A stretch of 64,000 nucleotides of DNA from an uncultured Parabacteroides sp. (GCF_947855115.1 NZ_CANTZW010000005.1:62001-126000), one strand, 5' to 3'. Counted from the first letter of the stretch, positions 8,143 through 17,121 are shown. Notes: generated by a model not told the origin, from the letters alone. Numbers and translations: made by a program.

Positions 8143-8889
8143 ATGGATAAGAAGACAATCTCGTTACTTCGCGAATGGGCGAAAACGTATAATACGGAAT
8201 CGTTTATCAAGGATGATCCCGTACAGTTCCCCCATCGGTTTACGGAGAAACGGGATATCGAGATATCGGCTTTCCTGACGGCATGGATCTCCTACGGTCG
8301 CAGGGCGCATATTCTCCAAAAAGCGGAGGAGTTACACCGCATGATGGGTGAAAGCCCCTATGAGTTTATCCGTACCGGGGAGACTTCTTTCGCTCCCCTA
8401 CGGAACCGCCCGGTTTGTAGGCGGGATACCTTTTACCGTTTTTATACCTATCGGGATCTGCATCTCCTTTGTTGCCGGCTAAAGGATATATACGACACCT
8501 ACGATAGTATGGAAGACGCTATGGCCGCCGCCGGTCCTTGCGAGGATCCGATCTTGCGGTTGCGACAACTTTTCGCCGGTCTCAATGGCATTCCGGTTTT
8601 GGGTGGCACTTCCGCTTGTAAGCGTCTGGCGATGTTCTTGCGCTGGATGGTACGTACGGATGGTATCGTCGATCTAGGCATCTGGAGAACGGCGGTGCAT
8701 CCCCGGCAGTTAATCATCCCGTTGGATACGCATGTGCACCAGATCTCCTTGCGGCTGGGCTTGACAAGTCAGAAAACCGCTACCCTTCGTACGGCCCGTG
8801 AGATAACGGACGCGTTGGCGAAAGTCTTCCCCGATGATCCTTGTCTGGGGGATTTCGCCTTATTTGGTTACGATATAAATCAAGAATAA
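8143..8889 (+). CDS. TIGR02757 (DUF2400) family protein of unknown function
   Basis: 248-residue soluble protein of a conserved family found mostly in Bacteroidota, without an assigned activity. Conserved blocks visible are DPVQFPHRF near residue 25, ISAFLTAWISYGRR, FYRFYTYRDL, SACKRLAMFLRWMVR, the strongly conserved IPLDTHVHQISLRLGL and PCLGDFALFGYDIN near the C-terminus. The helical layout and LDTHV segment are reminiscent of HhH-type DNA glycosylase folds, but this is only a resemblance. It sits two bases after the AlkD-like gene, which suggests a nucleic-acid-related job. Confidence 0.85.
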   Translation: MDKKTISLLREWAKTYNTESFIKDDPVQFPHRFTEKRDIEISAFLTAWISYGRRAHILQKAEELHRMMGESPYEFIRTGETSFAPLRNRPVCRRDTFYRFYTYRDLHLLCCRLKDIYDTYDSMEDAMAAAGPCEDPILRLRQLFAGLNGIPVLGGTSACKRLAMFLRWMVRTDGIVDLGIWRTAVHPRQLIIPLDTHVHQISLRLGLTSQKTATLRTAREITDALAKVFPDDPCLGDFALFGYDINQE

Positions 8890-8895
8890 AAAGAT

Positions 8896-9498
8896 ATGGA
8901 AGAGAAAAAGATGAATAACATCTCGTCGGTTTGCGTGTATTGTGCGTCCAGCACGAAAATTCCCCCGGTTTATTTTGATGCCGCCAAGGAATTGGGCCGT
9001 CTTTTGGGAGAGCGGAAACTGCGGGTAGTCAACGGTGCCGGGAATATCGGCTTGATGTGTACCGTCTCCGACGCCGTATTAGCGGCCGGTGGAACGGTAA
9101 CGGGCGTTATCCCCCATTTTATGGTAGAGCAAGACTGGTATCATAAAGGCTTGACCGAATTGATCGAGGTGGAGACAATGCACGAGCGCAAACAGCTCAT
9201 GGCAAACCTCTCGGATGCGGTAATCGCCCTTCCGGGTGGATGTGGTACCTTGGAGGAACTCCTGGAGATCATTACATGGAAACAGCTCGGCCTCTACCTG
9301 AACCCGATCGTGATCCTCAATATCAACCATTACTATGATCCCCTATTAGAACTTTTGAGGAACGCCATGAACGAGAATTTCATGCGTCCCCAGCACGCCA
9401 AGCTATGGGCGGTAGCCGACACGCCGGAAGAAGCCGTCCTCCTCATCCACACCGAGCCAAAATGGGACGCAAGCCTCCGGAAGATCGCGGCGATTTAA
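8896..9498 (+). CDS. LOG-family protein (TIGR00730; cytokinin riboside 5'-monophosphate phosphoribohydrolase fold)
   Basis: 200-residue Rossmann-like protein of the Lonely Guy family. Many members hydrolyse nucleoside 5'-monophosphates to free base and ribose 5-phosphate. The signature PGGCGTLEE is at residues 113-121, and the second active-site stretch MHERKQ with Arg98 precedes it, so the catalytic set looks intact. GAGNIGLMC forms the phosphate-binding loop. Two start codons are possible (8896 and 8911); I keep the first because it lies six bases after the preceding stop, as in a coupled operon. It is followed closely by a REP-like element. Confidence 0.9.
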   Translation: MEEKKMNNISSVCVYCASSTKIPPVYFDAAKELGRLLGERKLRVVNGAGNIGLMCTVSDAVLAAGGTVTGVIPHFMVEQDWYHKGLTELIEVETMHERKQLMANLSDAVIALPGGCGTLEELLEIITWKQLGLYLNPIVILNINHYYDPLLELLRNAMNENFMRPQHAKLWAVADTPEEAVLLIHTEPKWDASLRKIAAI

Positions 9499-9505
9499 AT
9501 CTTTT

Positions 9506-9601
9506 TTGTAGAGACGCAGCGTGCTGCGTCTCATCCCCTCAAAATGGTAACTTTAAGATACTATCAGATGGTGGGAGACGCAGCACGCTGCGTCTCTACA
9601 A
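9506..9601. repeat. REP/BIME-like element, copy 1 (GCAGC arm type)
   Basis: Two ~26-bp arms (9507-9532 and 9575-9600) are exact inverted repeats of each other. Each arm is itself a near-perfect hairpin: GAGACGCAGC then GTGCTGCGTCTC. They flank a ~42-bp core beginning ATCCCCTCAAAATGG. The same core occurs at 58488-58584 with arms in which GCAGC/GCTGC is replaced by GGGGC/GCCCC on both sides. No coding potential. It begins eight bases after the LOG stop and could also end transcription. Confidence 0.85.
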
Positions 9602-9990
9602 TTAAAGATGAATATTTCGAAATATATTTTCATATACAAAATTATATTATACAAAGGTATGCAATTAATGGCTGTTATGTACCTTTATGCAATTCAGATC
9701 TGATGATAAGGTAGGCTTATTGTATATTTCCGTATATGCTCTTGTTGCCTGTCGTATGATTCTGTAAAAACATGTACGTGTATCCCGAAAAACATGTACG
9801 ACTTTTTCATGAAACACGTGCATGTTTTGCGGAAAATATAATCGTCTTTTTAAGATGCTTATGTTCAATGGTTTATACAGCATGCGTCATATGCGTGCTT
9901 ATTGTCTGGGATCTGTCTTGGGATACGATCTCGGTACGATATGTTCTATTTTGACTCCGGATGCTGAGGATCGGATGGAAAAAGTAAACC
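9602..9990. other. Intergenic region with no gene recognised
   Basis: 389 AT-rich bases between the REP-like element and the terminator of the sialic-acid operon. Apart from the 22-bp triple repeat at 9770-9835 I see no convincing gene. Short ORFs cross it, but they have no family resemblance and one runs through the terminator. Confidence 0.6.
9770..9835. repeat. Three consecutive 22-bp near-palindromic units, array 1
   Basis: Units at 9770-9791, 9792-9813 and 9814-9835 begin ACATGTACGTG, ACATGTACGAC and ACACGTGCATG. They fit a consensus ACAYGTACRTGTTTTCCGGA with A/T flanks. Each unit centres on a near-palindrome (AAAACATGTACGTGTTTT type). An array of the same size and period lies at 32441-32506. 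Confidence 0.75.
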
Positions 9991-10020
9991 GGGATCGTTG
10001 GAGCACTTACCAACGATCCC
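9975..10020 (-). terminator. Terminator at the end of the sialic-acid operon
   Basis: Reading leftwards past the mutarotase stop, GGGATCGTTGG (10020-10010) pairs perfectly with CCAACGATCCC (10001-9991) over an 8-base loop. A TTTACTTTTT tract follows. The strong 11-bp stem fits a rho-independent terminator. Confidence 0.8.
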
Positions 10021-10041
10021 ATCAAGTTCCTATTATAACTC

Positions 10042-11232
10042 CTATAACTCCGCTTGATTCACCTGCGGCGTGCGGATACCCGGTTTCAATTCTCCGTTGA
10101 TGATGGTTAATCGGTTATCTTGGATAACCGCTCCCGCTCCGGCACGGGCTAACTGCTCATATTCGCCCAGATCGCTCCATTCTCTCGTGGAGAGGTCGTA
10201 TTGAAGTAAGGTGGTATTGAATCGGTACCATTCTACCGGGTGATGCATATAGGCCTTGGCTTCCGCTTGCAGTCGGGTAATGGATGCCGAGTCTTGAGCC
10301 GCCTCCGCTCTCGCTAAATGGAGCGGGCGGGCGATGGCGGCTAGGAAACAATCGTAGTTCACGCCTCCCATAAATAAGATTTTATCCGTTTGGAAAGTCA
10401 CGGCGCAACCACCTGTCAGGGTACGGTTCGCTCCATTCTTCAGCGGTGGAAGAACGGTTTCCTGTCGCCAGGTAGAAGTTGCCGGGTCGAATGCCAAGAC
10501 ATCGGTCGGGACGATCGGTTCCTCTCCGTTTAAGATAGGCTGGAAGCCTCCGGCTAGATAGACGCGTGTACCTTGGGGGCTTTCACCGGCCGCTAATACC
10601 GGTTGTACACGGGCCGCTCCCGGAAAATCCGGTAGTTGTTCCCATCCCTTTTCGATATGCGCCAGGTCGAGGCGTAAGAAGGTGTGACAGGGTTGCCCGT
10701 TCTTATTTCCCCCTGCCACGTAAACCTCCTGTCCGGCAAAAGCAGCCGAGAGATTATCCATTGGCGCCGGCAAGGAAGGTAAGGCGCAAATCGCCACCTC
10801 CCCTTTCGCGGGGTTGTAGGAGATGCGGGAGACCTCGACCAAGGAAGAATCGCTGTTGTTTCCTCCGATACAAACGATACCTTCCGGGGTGGAAACCGTA
10901 GCGCCGTACGCGACGGGATAAGGCAATCGGGCGATCTCTTTCCAGCCTTCGGGAAGAAGGACGAATATCTCGCTATAATATCGCTTGGCCCCTCCCTCAG
11001 TAACAGGTTTGTCCGGGAAGTTGCAACCGCCGGCAACGATCAACACGTCGTTATGGATACCGGCGAATGGAGCGGAAACGCCAAGGGATACCGTATCGGC
11101 GGCTCCCGGCAGATCCGGTAATTTTGTCCAGTTTATCATGGTGTTCTCTTTTTTAGATACCGGTTGGCCGCATCCCGCTACGCAGAGTAGCAGGAGGAAT
11201 AGCCAGCCGGTGATTTGTTGTTTATTATACAT
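10042..11232 (-). CDS. nanM: NanM-like N-acetylneuraminate mutarotase/epimerase (kelch lipoprotein)
   Basis: 396-residue lipoprotein (lipobox VAGC, Cys about residue 21) with kelch-repeat blades. The blades show paired Gly-Gly motifs: VAGGCNFPD, CIGGNN, VAGGNKNGQ, LAGGFQP and MGGVNYDCF. It fits the cyclically permuted mutarotase family, which speeds conversion of alpha- to beta-Neu5Ac in the periplasm so that released sialic acid is quickly usable. It is the last gene of the nan operon, starting three bases after the O-acetylesterase stop. The lipid anchor would hold it at the outer membrane near the sialidase. Role rests on family and context. Confidence 0.88.
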   Translation of the reverse strand: MYNKQQITGWLFLLLLCVAGCGQPVSKKENTMINWTKLPDLPGAADTVSLGVSAPFAGIHNDVLIVAGGCNFPDKPVTEGGAKRYYSEIFVLLPEGWKEIARLPYPVAYGATVSTPEGIVCIGGNNSDSSLVEVSRISYNPAKGEVAICALPSLPAPMDNLSAAFAGQEVYVAGGNKNGQPCHTFLRLDLAHIEKGWEQLPDFPGAARVQPVLAAGESPQGTRVYLAGGFQPILNGEEPIVPTDVLAFDPATSTWRQETVLPPLKNGANRTLTGGCAVTFQTDKILFMGGVNYDCFLAAIARPLHLARAEAAQDSASITRLQAEAKAYMHHPVEWYRFNTTLLQYDLSTREWSDLGEYEQLARAGAGAVIQDNRLTIINGELKPGIRTPQVNQAEL

Positions 11233-11235
11233 AGC

Positions 11236-13320
11236 TTATTCTTTTATAGCCCGGAATGTAGAGGCCGGCATACCCGTCTCGTTTACGAGATTCGCTCTCG
11301 TGAAGGGCTGCCAGCCGTAGCGTACCAGTTTGGGGTGAGTTACTTGATCGCTCCACACCTTTACTTTCCCGTTCTCTACCACGGCTTGCGCCGGATAGTA
11401 AAGTCCTTCCTGCTCGGCGATCTCGAACGTGCGGATGGGAACCCCGTCGGAGGTTTTTAATCCATTCGCGTAATCGAAAGTGATATAGGCGGCGCTGTCG
11501 GTAAACATCGCGCCGCGGAATAAGGGGCCGGATGGAATCACGTTATGCCCGTAGGTCTTGTTCAAGGCCCAATACGCCAGCCGTTCGCCAATCTCTTTCT
11601 TTCGGGTCGGGTGAACGTTTAAGGAATCCCCGCGATCGCTACTTACGGCCATACCCGTGTTCGATACGGTTTGCGTCAGGCGGCGTTGGCTGTCTCTGAA
11701 CCAAGTCCAGCTCGGGCGGTCCATGCCGGATAGCTGGACGTAGTAGAAAGGCAGGTCGGCGTTCCAATTCCGGCGCCAACTGTTTACCAATAGCGGGAAT
11801 AACCGTTCGTGCGCTTCCATGTTATGGGCGTTCGATTCCCCTTGATACCAGATAATCCCTTTGATGGGATATCGGTGAAGAGGTTGGATGCCCGCCTCGA
11901 ACAGATAGCAAGGCTCATACGGATGACGTTGGAGCGGGTTGGATGCTTGCTTGATGTTTAGGGCCGCCCGCTCACGTACCCAATCTTGGATGAAGTCGTT
12001 CTTCGTCCAATCCTGTAGGATGTCCGGAAACTCGAATTCCAGTGTTTCCCGATCGATCCATGCCTCCGTAGGCGAGCCGCCAACAGCGTTCAATATCAAT
12101 CCCACGGGCACTTGCAAGCTATCGGCCAGCATACGCCCGAAGGCAAATCCGATGGCCGAGAAACATGCGACATTCCGTGCGTCGCATGCTTCCCATTGGG
12201 TGTCGCGGTAATATTGCAGGCGGTTCAATGAATCCAGTACGGAAGCGTCCCATTCCACGGCGTGGGTATCCCAGCGGGGCTTTAGGTCGAATAAGCGGAT
12301 GTGCGGGCGTTGTCTCGCGTAATCCAATTGTTGCTGTCGCTCTTCCTTTACGCTCTCGTTTACCCGGAAAGCCATGTTGGATTGTCCGGAGCATAGCCAG
12401 ACTTCCCCGGCTACTACATCCCGGTAGTTCAGCGTGCGGCTGGGGGCAGAGACCGTTAAGGTGTAGGAGTTCCCGCTTACCCGCAAGGGATCGAGCGTGA
12501 CGGTCCATTTCCCGTCCGTACCGGCTACGGTCTCCTTCTTTTGCCCGGCGATGGTAACGGTTACCTTCTCCCCTTGGTTGGCGGTGCCGGATATAGGAAG
12601 CGGTCGATCCCGTTGCAAGACCATCCGGTCCGAATAGATGGCGGGAAGCCGTAATCCTCCGTAATCTCCGGTTAGCGCGCCGTAAACGATGCGGGCCAAG
12701 ATACCGGCCCCCTCGGTGTTTGGATGCAACGCGTCGGGCAATAGATCCGGGCGATCGTATAATCCTTCCCGCAAATCGATCAAGGTCGCCCCGGCTATCC
12801 GGGCGATTTGTTCGATAAGCGCTTGCTCCATCCGATACCAGTCTCTTGTGCCGGATTTAAAACGAGGATGGCGGTGAGATATCGGAGTCATACGGCAGAC
12901 CCATACCTTGCATTTCGGATTGGCTTTCCGGAAAGAATCGATCAAGGAAAGATAATCCCGCACGAAATCGTCCCGATAATTCGGCCATGCGCGAGGATCC
13001 GTATCGTTTAATCCCAGATGGATGATCACGTAATCCCCGGTGAACCTCAAAGCTTTTTGATAAGCCTCTTGCTGGGTATAGGGGCGATATCCCTTGTTCA
13101 ATAAGGTAGCCCCGCTATGCCCGAAGTTCTCCACCTCGTAGGCGTCGCCAAGCATCCGTTGCAATTGGGCCGGATAGCAATTCGTCTCCCGGTTCTCGAT
13201 CCCGTGGCCGTAGGTCACGCTATTGCCCACGCAAGCCACCTTGATCTTTTGGGCTTGCCCCATGAGCGCGAAAGCGAGGAGGAGCGATAAGATTCCTGTT
13301 ATTTTTCTCATTTCATTCAA
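11236..13320 (-). CDS. Dual-domain sialate O-acetylesterase (NanS-like, two SGNH domains)
   Basis: 694-residue secreted enzyme with an N-terminal signal peptide (cleavage near AQKIK). Domain 1 (about residues 25-220) is an SGNH hydrolase: VGNSVTYGHG (Ser34), HLGLND and a Asp/His pair in PDALHPN. Domain 2 (about 225-690) is the sialate O-acetylesterase fold: SDRMVLQRDRPLPISG, the nucleophile in CSGQSNM (near residue 312), YQGESNA and HPTRK. It removes O-acetyl groups from sialic acid so that sialidase and lyase can act. A two-catalytic-domain NanS is described in Tannerella forsythia. It lies between the hexosaminidase and nanM on the same strand. An alternative start three codons downstream is possible. 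Confidence 0.9.
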   Translation of the reverse strand: MNEMRKITGILSLLLAFALMGQAQKIKVACVGNSVTYGHGIENRETNCYPAQLQRMLGDAYEVENFGHSGATLLNKGYRPYTQQEAYQKALRFTGDYVIIHLGLNDTDPRAWPNYRDDFVRDYLSLIDSFRKANPKCKVWVCRMTPISHRHPRFKSGTRDWYRMEQALIEQIARIAGATLIDLREGLYDRPDLLPDALHPNTEGAGILARIVYGALTGDYGGLRLPAIYSDRMVLQRDRPLPISGTANQGEKVTVTIAGQKKETVAGTDGKWTVTLDPLRVSGNSYTLTVSAPSRTLNYRDVVAGEVWLCSGQSNMAFRVNESVKEERQQQLDYARQRPHIRLFDLKPRWDTHAVEWDASVLDSLNRLQYYRDTQWEACDARNVACFSAIGFAFGRMLADSLQVPVGLILNAVGGSPTEAWIDRETLEFEFPDILQDWTKNDFIQDWVRERAALNIKQASNPLQRHPYEPCYLFEAGIQPLHRYPIKGIIWYQGESNAHNMEAHERLFPLLVNSWRRNWNADLPFYYVQLSGMDRPSWTWFRDSQRRLTQTVSNTGMAVSSDRGDSLNVHPTRKKEIGERLAYWALNKTYGHNVIPSGPLFRGAMFTDSAAYITFDYANGLKTSDGVPIRTFEIAEQEGLYYPAQAVVENGKVKVWSDQVTHPKLVRYGWQPFTRANLVNETGMPASTFRAIKE

Positions 13321-13332
13321 TCGAGTTAGAGG

Positions 13333-15351
13333 TTATTTGAGTTGTTTGTCCGGAGAGTAGACCAATCCTTCCACCGCTTTCTCTCCATCGGGCGTGACGC
13401 AAACGAACGTGAACATCCATTTCACCAAGCGGATCTCAGGGATTTTGAACGCGCCGACCGGAAGTTTCATCAACACCTTGTTCCATCCTTTTTCCAGATG
13501 GATCGGAGTCGGTTCGCGGCTTACGCAATTCTCGTTCCCCAGCAGGATCTCATTCGACTTCTCCCGGTGGGTAGCGGTCCATACGGGAGGCGCTATCTCT
13601 TGGTCATTTACCCAGATACGGCTTCCTTTATAATCCCATTTCCCTTGCGGAGGAGGAAGATCCATCTCCGAGCGCCCGTAATTCTGGAACTCGATCCACG
13701 CCCCTACGTCTTGCGCCTTGGGCGAATGGATCCAGGTCCATGCGTAAGCGGTATGATTCGGTCGCGGATCTTTGTAGAAACCGGGAACTTGCGGCCCCCA
13801 GACGTGGCGCAGGTAAATACCGGCACCGATAGCGTCGTGCGTGCCGTAGCTTTTCCCTTCGTAGGTATATTGCTTCTGAAGTACCTTTTCCGGAGGGAAA
13901 GAGCGGGTCAGTTCCCCTTCGTTCGGGAAAGCGTCGGTGATACGCCATCTCACGTTGGTTTGCTTCACATAGGCGAACGGGTATCCTTGGAAATGATGTT
14001 CTTTATGCCATAACAACCGCCGCTCGAAATCGGCGAAGGCTTTGTACTCCTCGTTCTCCGGATCTATAGGCAGCATCGTTCCGTTCTTGTCGAAATACTG
14101 GTAGCCGCCTCCCAGCCAGGAACGTTCGGCGATCGCTAGCAAGTTCGGGTACAGGTTGTTCTCACGGATCAATTTATCCTCCGGCTGTACAAGCCGGTCG
14201 TGCCATACGGCGAGGATCGTGCCCGCCAGGTCGTGACTTCCCCGCGGCTCGTTGTAAATACGGCTGGTGTACAAGGCGATCAGATCGGCGAACGTATCGA
14301 AATGGTTGATGTAATGGAAACGGGAGTCGATAGCGGGAATCCCCGGCCGCGCTTTTCCCCGGTAGCTCCACATTTGCTCCATATCGATCTCGCCCGGCTT
14401 GTATTTCCAGCCCGGGTTCCACGAGACCGCTTGTTTTCCTTTCGAACGGATGTAAGCGACCATCTCGGGCACGAACTCCGGATTGGTAAACTTTACCTCG
14501 TCCGTACCGATATGCAGGTAAGGAACCTCCTCGAATACCTCGCAGACCTCGTCCATCAATAGTTTCAAGATCGCCATACCTTCTTTGCTCTGCATGTCAT
14601 GACGGAACGCCCGGACGAAAGCGGCGCTATGTCCCGGCATATCGATCTCCGGGATCAATAATACGTTATGCTCCTTGCAGAAGCGAACCAGTTCCTTGGC
14701 CTCCTCGATGGTATACCGTTTCCCCGGCATACGGCTCATATTGCTGCTGTCGTTCAGCATCGGGAAGATCTTGCTCTCCAGCCGCCAAGCCTGGTTCTCC
14801 GTGAGATGCCAATGAAATACGTTCATCTTGTAGCGGGAAAGCACCTCGATCTCCCGTTTCAGCTCTTCCATGGAGATATAGCTCCGTCCGACGTCTTGCA
14901 TGAATCCGCGGATACGGAAAGCGGGCCAGTCGGTGATCTCGCAGCCTTGGATGGAATATCGCTTCCCTTGCCGCTCGGTCAGTTGGCGCAAGGTTTGTAT
15001 CGCCCAGTAAACCCCTTTCCCGGATATTGCCCGGATGGTTATTTTCCGGGAAGAGACACTTAGCTGGTAGGCCTCCTCGGGGTTGAGGGGGATTCCGTCT
15101 AACTTCTCTACCAAGGAAACCTCTATCTTGTATCTACTGTCCGGTTGTACGCTTACCGGTAGTTCCTCCAGGAATTCCATTAGGAGGGAACGGATGTGCT
15201 CTTCGGAGGAAACCGCGATTTCCTTCGGATGGAACGAGGCGTTTGTCCGGACGTATTTTTGAGGCAGGGGCAATAAAATAGGATTCCGGGCCTGTAAAGA
15301 CCCGGAAATACCTAAGCATATGACAAGAATGAAATTTAGTATCCGTTTCAT
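13333..15351 (-). CDS. GH20 beta-N-acetylhexosaminidase
   Basis: 672-residue secreted glycosidase with a signal peptide (LQA cleavage near residue 21). An N-terminal GH20b-like domain (about 25-150) is followed by the GH20 barrel: RGFMQDVGRSYISMEELK, NVFHWHLTENQAWRLE and PEIDMPGHSAA. The catalytic Asp-Glu pair lies in HIGTDEVKF near residue 285. A C-terminal extension (about 500-672) looks like a beta-rich accessory module. The enzyme cleaves terminal beta-linked GlcNAc/GalNAc through substrate-assisted catalysis, exposing further glycan once sialic acid is removed. Its ATG overlaps the sialidase TGA (ATGA), so the two are translationally coupled, implying sequential action on host mucin or N-glycans. 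Confidence 0.92.
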   Translation of the reverse strand: MKRILNFILVICLGISGSLQARNPILLPLPQKYVRTNASFHPKEIAVSSEEHIRSLLMEFLEELPVSVQPDSRYKIEVSLVEKLDGIPLNPEEAYQLSVSSRKITIRAISGKGVYWAIQTLRQLTERQGKRYSIQGCEITDWPAFRIRGFMQDVGRSYISMEELKREIEVLSRYKMNVFHWHLTENQAWRLESKIFPMLNDSSNMSRMPGKRYTIEEAKELVRFCKEHNVLLIPEIDMPGHSAAFVRAFRHDMQSKEGMAILKLLMDEVCEVFEEVPYLHIGTDEVKFTNPEFVPEMVAYIRSKGKQAVSWNPGWKYKPGEIDMEQMWSYRGKARPGIPAIDSRFHYINHFDTFADLIALYTSRIYNEPRGSHDLAGTILAVWHDRLVQPEDKLIRENNLYPNLLAIAERSWLGGGYQYFDKNGTMLPIDPENEEYKAFADFERRLLWHKEHHFQGYPFAYVKQTNVRWRITDAFPNEGELTRSFPPEKVLQKQYTYEGKSYGTHDAIGAGIYLRHVWGPQVPGFYKDPRPNHTAYAWTWIHSPKAQDVGAWIEFQNYGRSEMDLPPPQGKWDYKGSRIWVNDQEIAPPVWTATHREKSNEILLGNENCVSREPTPIHLEKGWNKVLMKLPVGAFKIPEIRLVKWMFTFVCVTPDGEKAVEGLVYSPDKQLK

Positions 15352-16985
15352 GGATGGTTCCTTTGAGGGATAAGGTCTGTTAATTTGACGGCCTGGAAAG
15401 TCATATGTGCCACGCTAGACTCGTAGAGGATTCCTACCGTCTCCTTGTCGATCATGGAAAGGCAGGAGTATCCCCAGCCTTCTGCCTCGTCTAATAAGAC
15501 TTGATGTTCCGCGGGCCAAGTAAGCCCACCGTCTAGGCTCGCCTTGATCGTGATGTGATTACGCCCTTTTGTCGTGTTCGGGTTGGAGAAGAGCAAGAGA
15601 TCCTTGCCGGTGATGTTATCCTTGGCGTTTACCTTGATCAAGCTGGCCATGCAAACGGGTTCTTGTAGGGCGCTGCGGCTGGAAGGATGTTCCGTCCACG
15701 TCTTGCCCAGATCCTTCGTGATGGCTACGGCACGGCTGCCGCCTCGGTTATCTCGCATGTTTAGCATCAATACGCCAGGCTCTACCTCGGCTACTTGCGC
15801 CTCCGTGGTATTCGTGCGGGCCAGATTATGCAGATGCCATGTTTCCCCGCGGTCTTTGCTATACATGATGCCGGCGTTGGGCACGCGGGTAGCGTCGATA
15901 AACTGGATCGGGAAGACCAAGGTCCCGTCTTGCATCGTGATACCTCGTCCCGGGCCTTGCAATAAGAAATACCAGGACGGGTCTTTTACTTGAGACGTGA
16001 TGTTGATCGGCTCACTCCACGTCTTGCCGTCGTCCTCGCTCTTCACGAGCATGAGTTGGGCGGTCTCGTCCGGTGTCATTCCCGGCATGGAGTTCCACCA
16101 AGCCCGCTCGTTGCCCATGCCATGGGTCCACGCGGCGACGATCCAGATCGTATTGGTCTTTTCGTCTACCAGGATCGATGGGTCTCCCACGCCGTTTTGC
16201 CCGTGAGGTAGGCCATCCGCTTGCTTGAAGGTCATGGCTACTCGCATCGGTTCCCAGGTTTGTCCCTTGTCGGTACTGCGGCTTACGCCGATATCGATTT
16301 TCTCTTGCAGGTCTACGCTGCTGTTATAGCGGATATCGTAGACTCCGAGCAGTGTCCCGTTATTCGTCGTTACTAATCCCGGGATGCGGAAAGCCGCCGA
16401 TCCGTCATCTCCGGCTTGGCGCACGCCGATCCCTACATGACGTTCGTCCACTTTTCCTTTCCAAGTGATGTCGATCGGTTTGTTGTTGATCGAGGCGTTG
16501 GATATCGTGGTCGCTACTTTAGCCAATAAAGAAGTCTCGGGCTTCATCTGGATACTTACCCAGAAATAGTTGATACCTTTGAGCATCGGTTGCTTGGAGG
16601 TCAGTTTTACCGTGCGCGACAAGGGGGCGGCAACCTCATCTTGCTGTACGGAATAGGCCTCAAGAGCCTTACGGGTATTTCCCGGTATATGGCTGGATAT
16701 GTACGTTACGGGGCTGAAATGCTCTCCTTTGCGGGAAGGAGCTTCCACTCCGCTATAGAATAGACGTATCGCTTGAATGTCCGACAGGTTGACACCGTCT
16801 CCGATCTGTATCGTGATCTCGCTTAATACATCCCCTTTTTGGGCCGGTATCCGCATCTCGTAAAGTACGTTATCGATCCGGTCTGTCAAGATCGGGATTT
16901 GTTGTTCCCGTACAAAAAGACTGTCTGCCGCGAAAGCCGCTTGTACGATGAGAAGGAGGCAGAAATACAAGAAAGTTTTTTTCAT
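15348..16985 (-). CDS. nanH: GH33 exo-alpha-sialidase
   Basis: 545-residue exported sialidase that frees sialic acid from glycoconjugates. I start at 16985 because the following residues form a clean signal peptide (MKKTFLYFCLLLIVQAAFA); the longer upstream reading passes through an intergenic hairpin. An N-terminal sialidase-associated beta domain (about 25-180) precedes the six-bladed propeller. The arginine-triad motif FRIPGL is near residue 195. Asp-boxes follow: STDKGQTW, SEDDGKTW, SKDRGETW, TKDLGKTW and SLDGGLTW. It lies downstream of the NanO/NanU uptake pair and overlaps the hexosaminidase start by four bases. Confidence 0.95.
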   Translation of the reverse strand: MKKTFLYFCLLLIVQAAFAADSLFVREQQIPILTDRIDNVLYEMRIPAQKGDVLSEITIQIGDGVNLSDIQAIRLFYSGVEAPSRKGEHFSPVTYISSHIPGNTRKALEAYSVQQDEVAAPLSRTVKLTSKQPMLKGINYFWVSIQMKPETSLLAKVATTISNASINNKPIDITWKGKVDERHVGIGVRQAGDDGSAAFRIPGLVTTNNGTLLGVYDIRYNSSVDLQEKIDIGVSRSTDKGQTWEPMRVAMTFKQADGLPHGQNGVGDPSILVDEKTNTIWIVAAWTHGMGNERAWWNSMPGMTPDETAQLMLVKSEDDGKTWSEPINITSQVKDPSWYFLLQGPGRGITMQDGTLVFPIQFIDATRVPNAGIMYSKDRGETWHLHNLARTNTTEAQVAEVEPGVLMLNMRDNRGGSRAVAITKDLGKTWTEHPSSRSALQEPVCMASLIKVNAKDNITGKDLLLFSNPNTTKGRNHITIKASLDGGLTWPAEHQVLLDEAEGWGYSCLSMIDKETVGILYESSVAHMTFQAVKLTDLIPQRNHP

Positions 16986-17020
16986 GATGTTTTTTTGTTT
17001 GTAGGTTGATTTGTGAATAT

Positions 17021-17077
17021 GTGAATTCCAAAGGTAACGATGTTCATCCATATGAACAAAGCCCCTTTGGAATTCAC
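17021..17077 (-). promoter_or_regulatory. Nested hairpin between nanU and nanH
   Basis: Perfect 14-bp arms GTGAATTCCAAAGG (17021-17034) and CCTTTGGAATTCAC (17064-17077) enclose a second hairpin, GTTCAT/ATGAAC (17042-17047 and 17052-17057). There is no adjacent U-tract. It therefore looks like an mRNA-processing or stability element dividing the uptake genes from the hydrolase genes rather than a simple terminator. Confidence 0.7.
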
Positions 17078-17121
17078 GCTAAAACCTAGTTATATCCAAA
17101 TCGCCTTGAACCTATGTACAA

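Noticed and set aside
9770..9835. Short regular repeats that could be taken for a mini CRISPR array
   Set aside because: The 22-bp units are directly adjacent with no spacers, are palindromic, and no cas genes are present.
9822..10100. 92-codon ORF in the gap before the nan operon terminator
   Set aside because: It runs through the terminator hairpin and into the 3' end of nanM in antisense, has no recognisable motif and no clear start signal.
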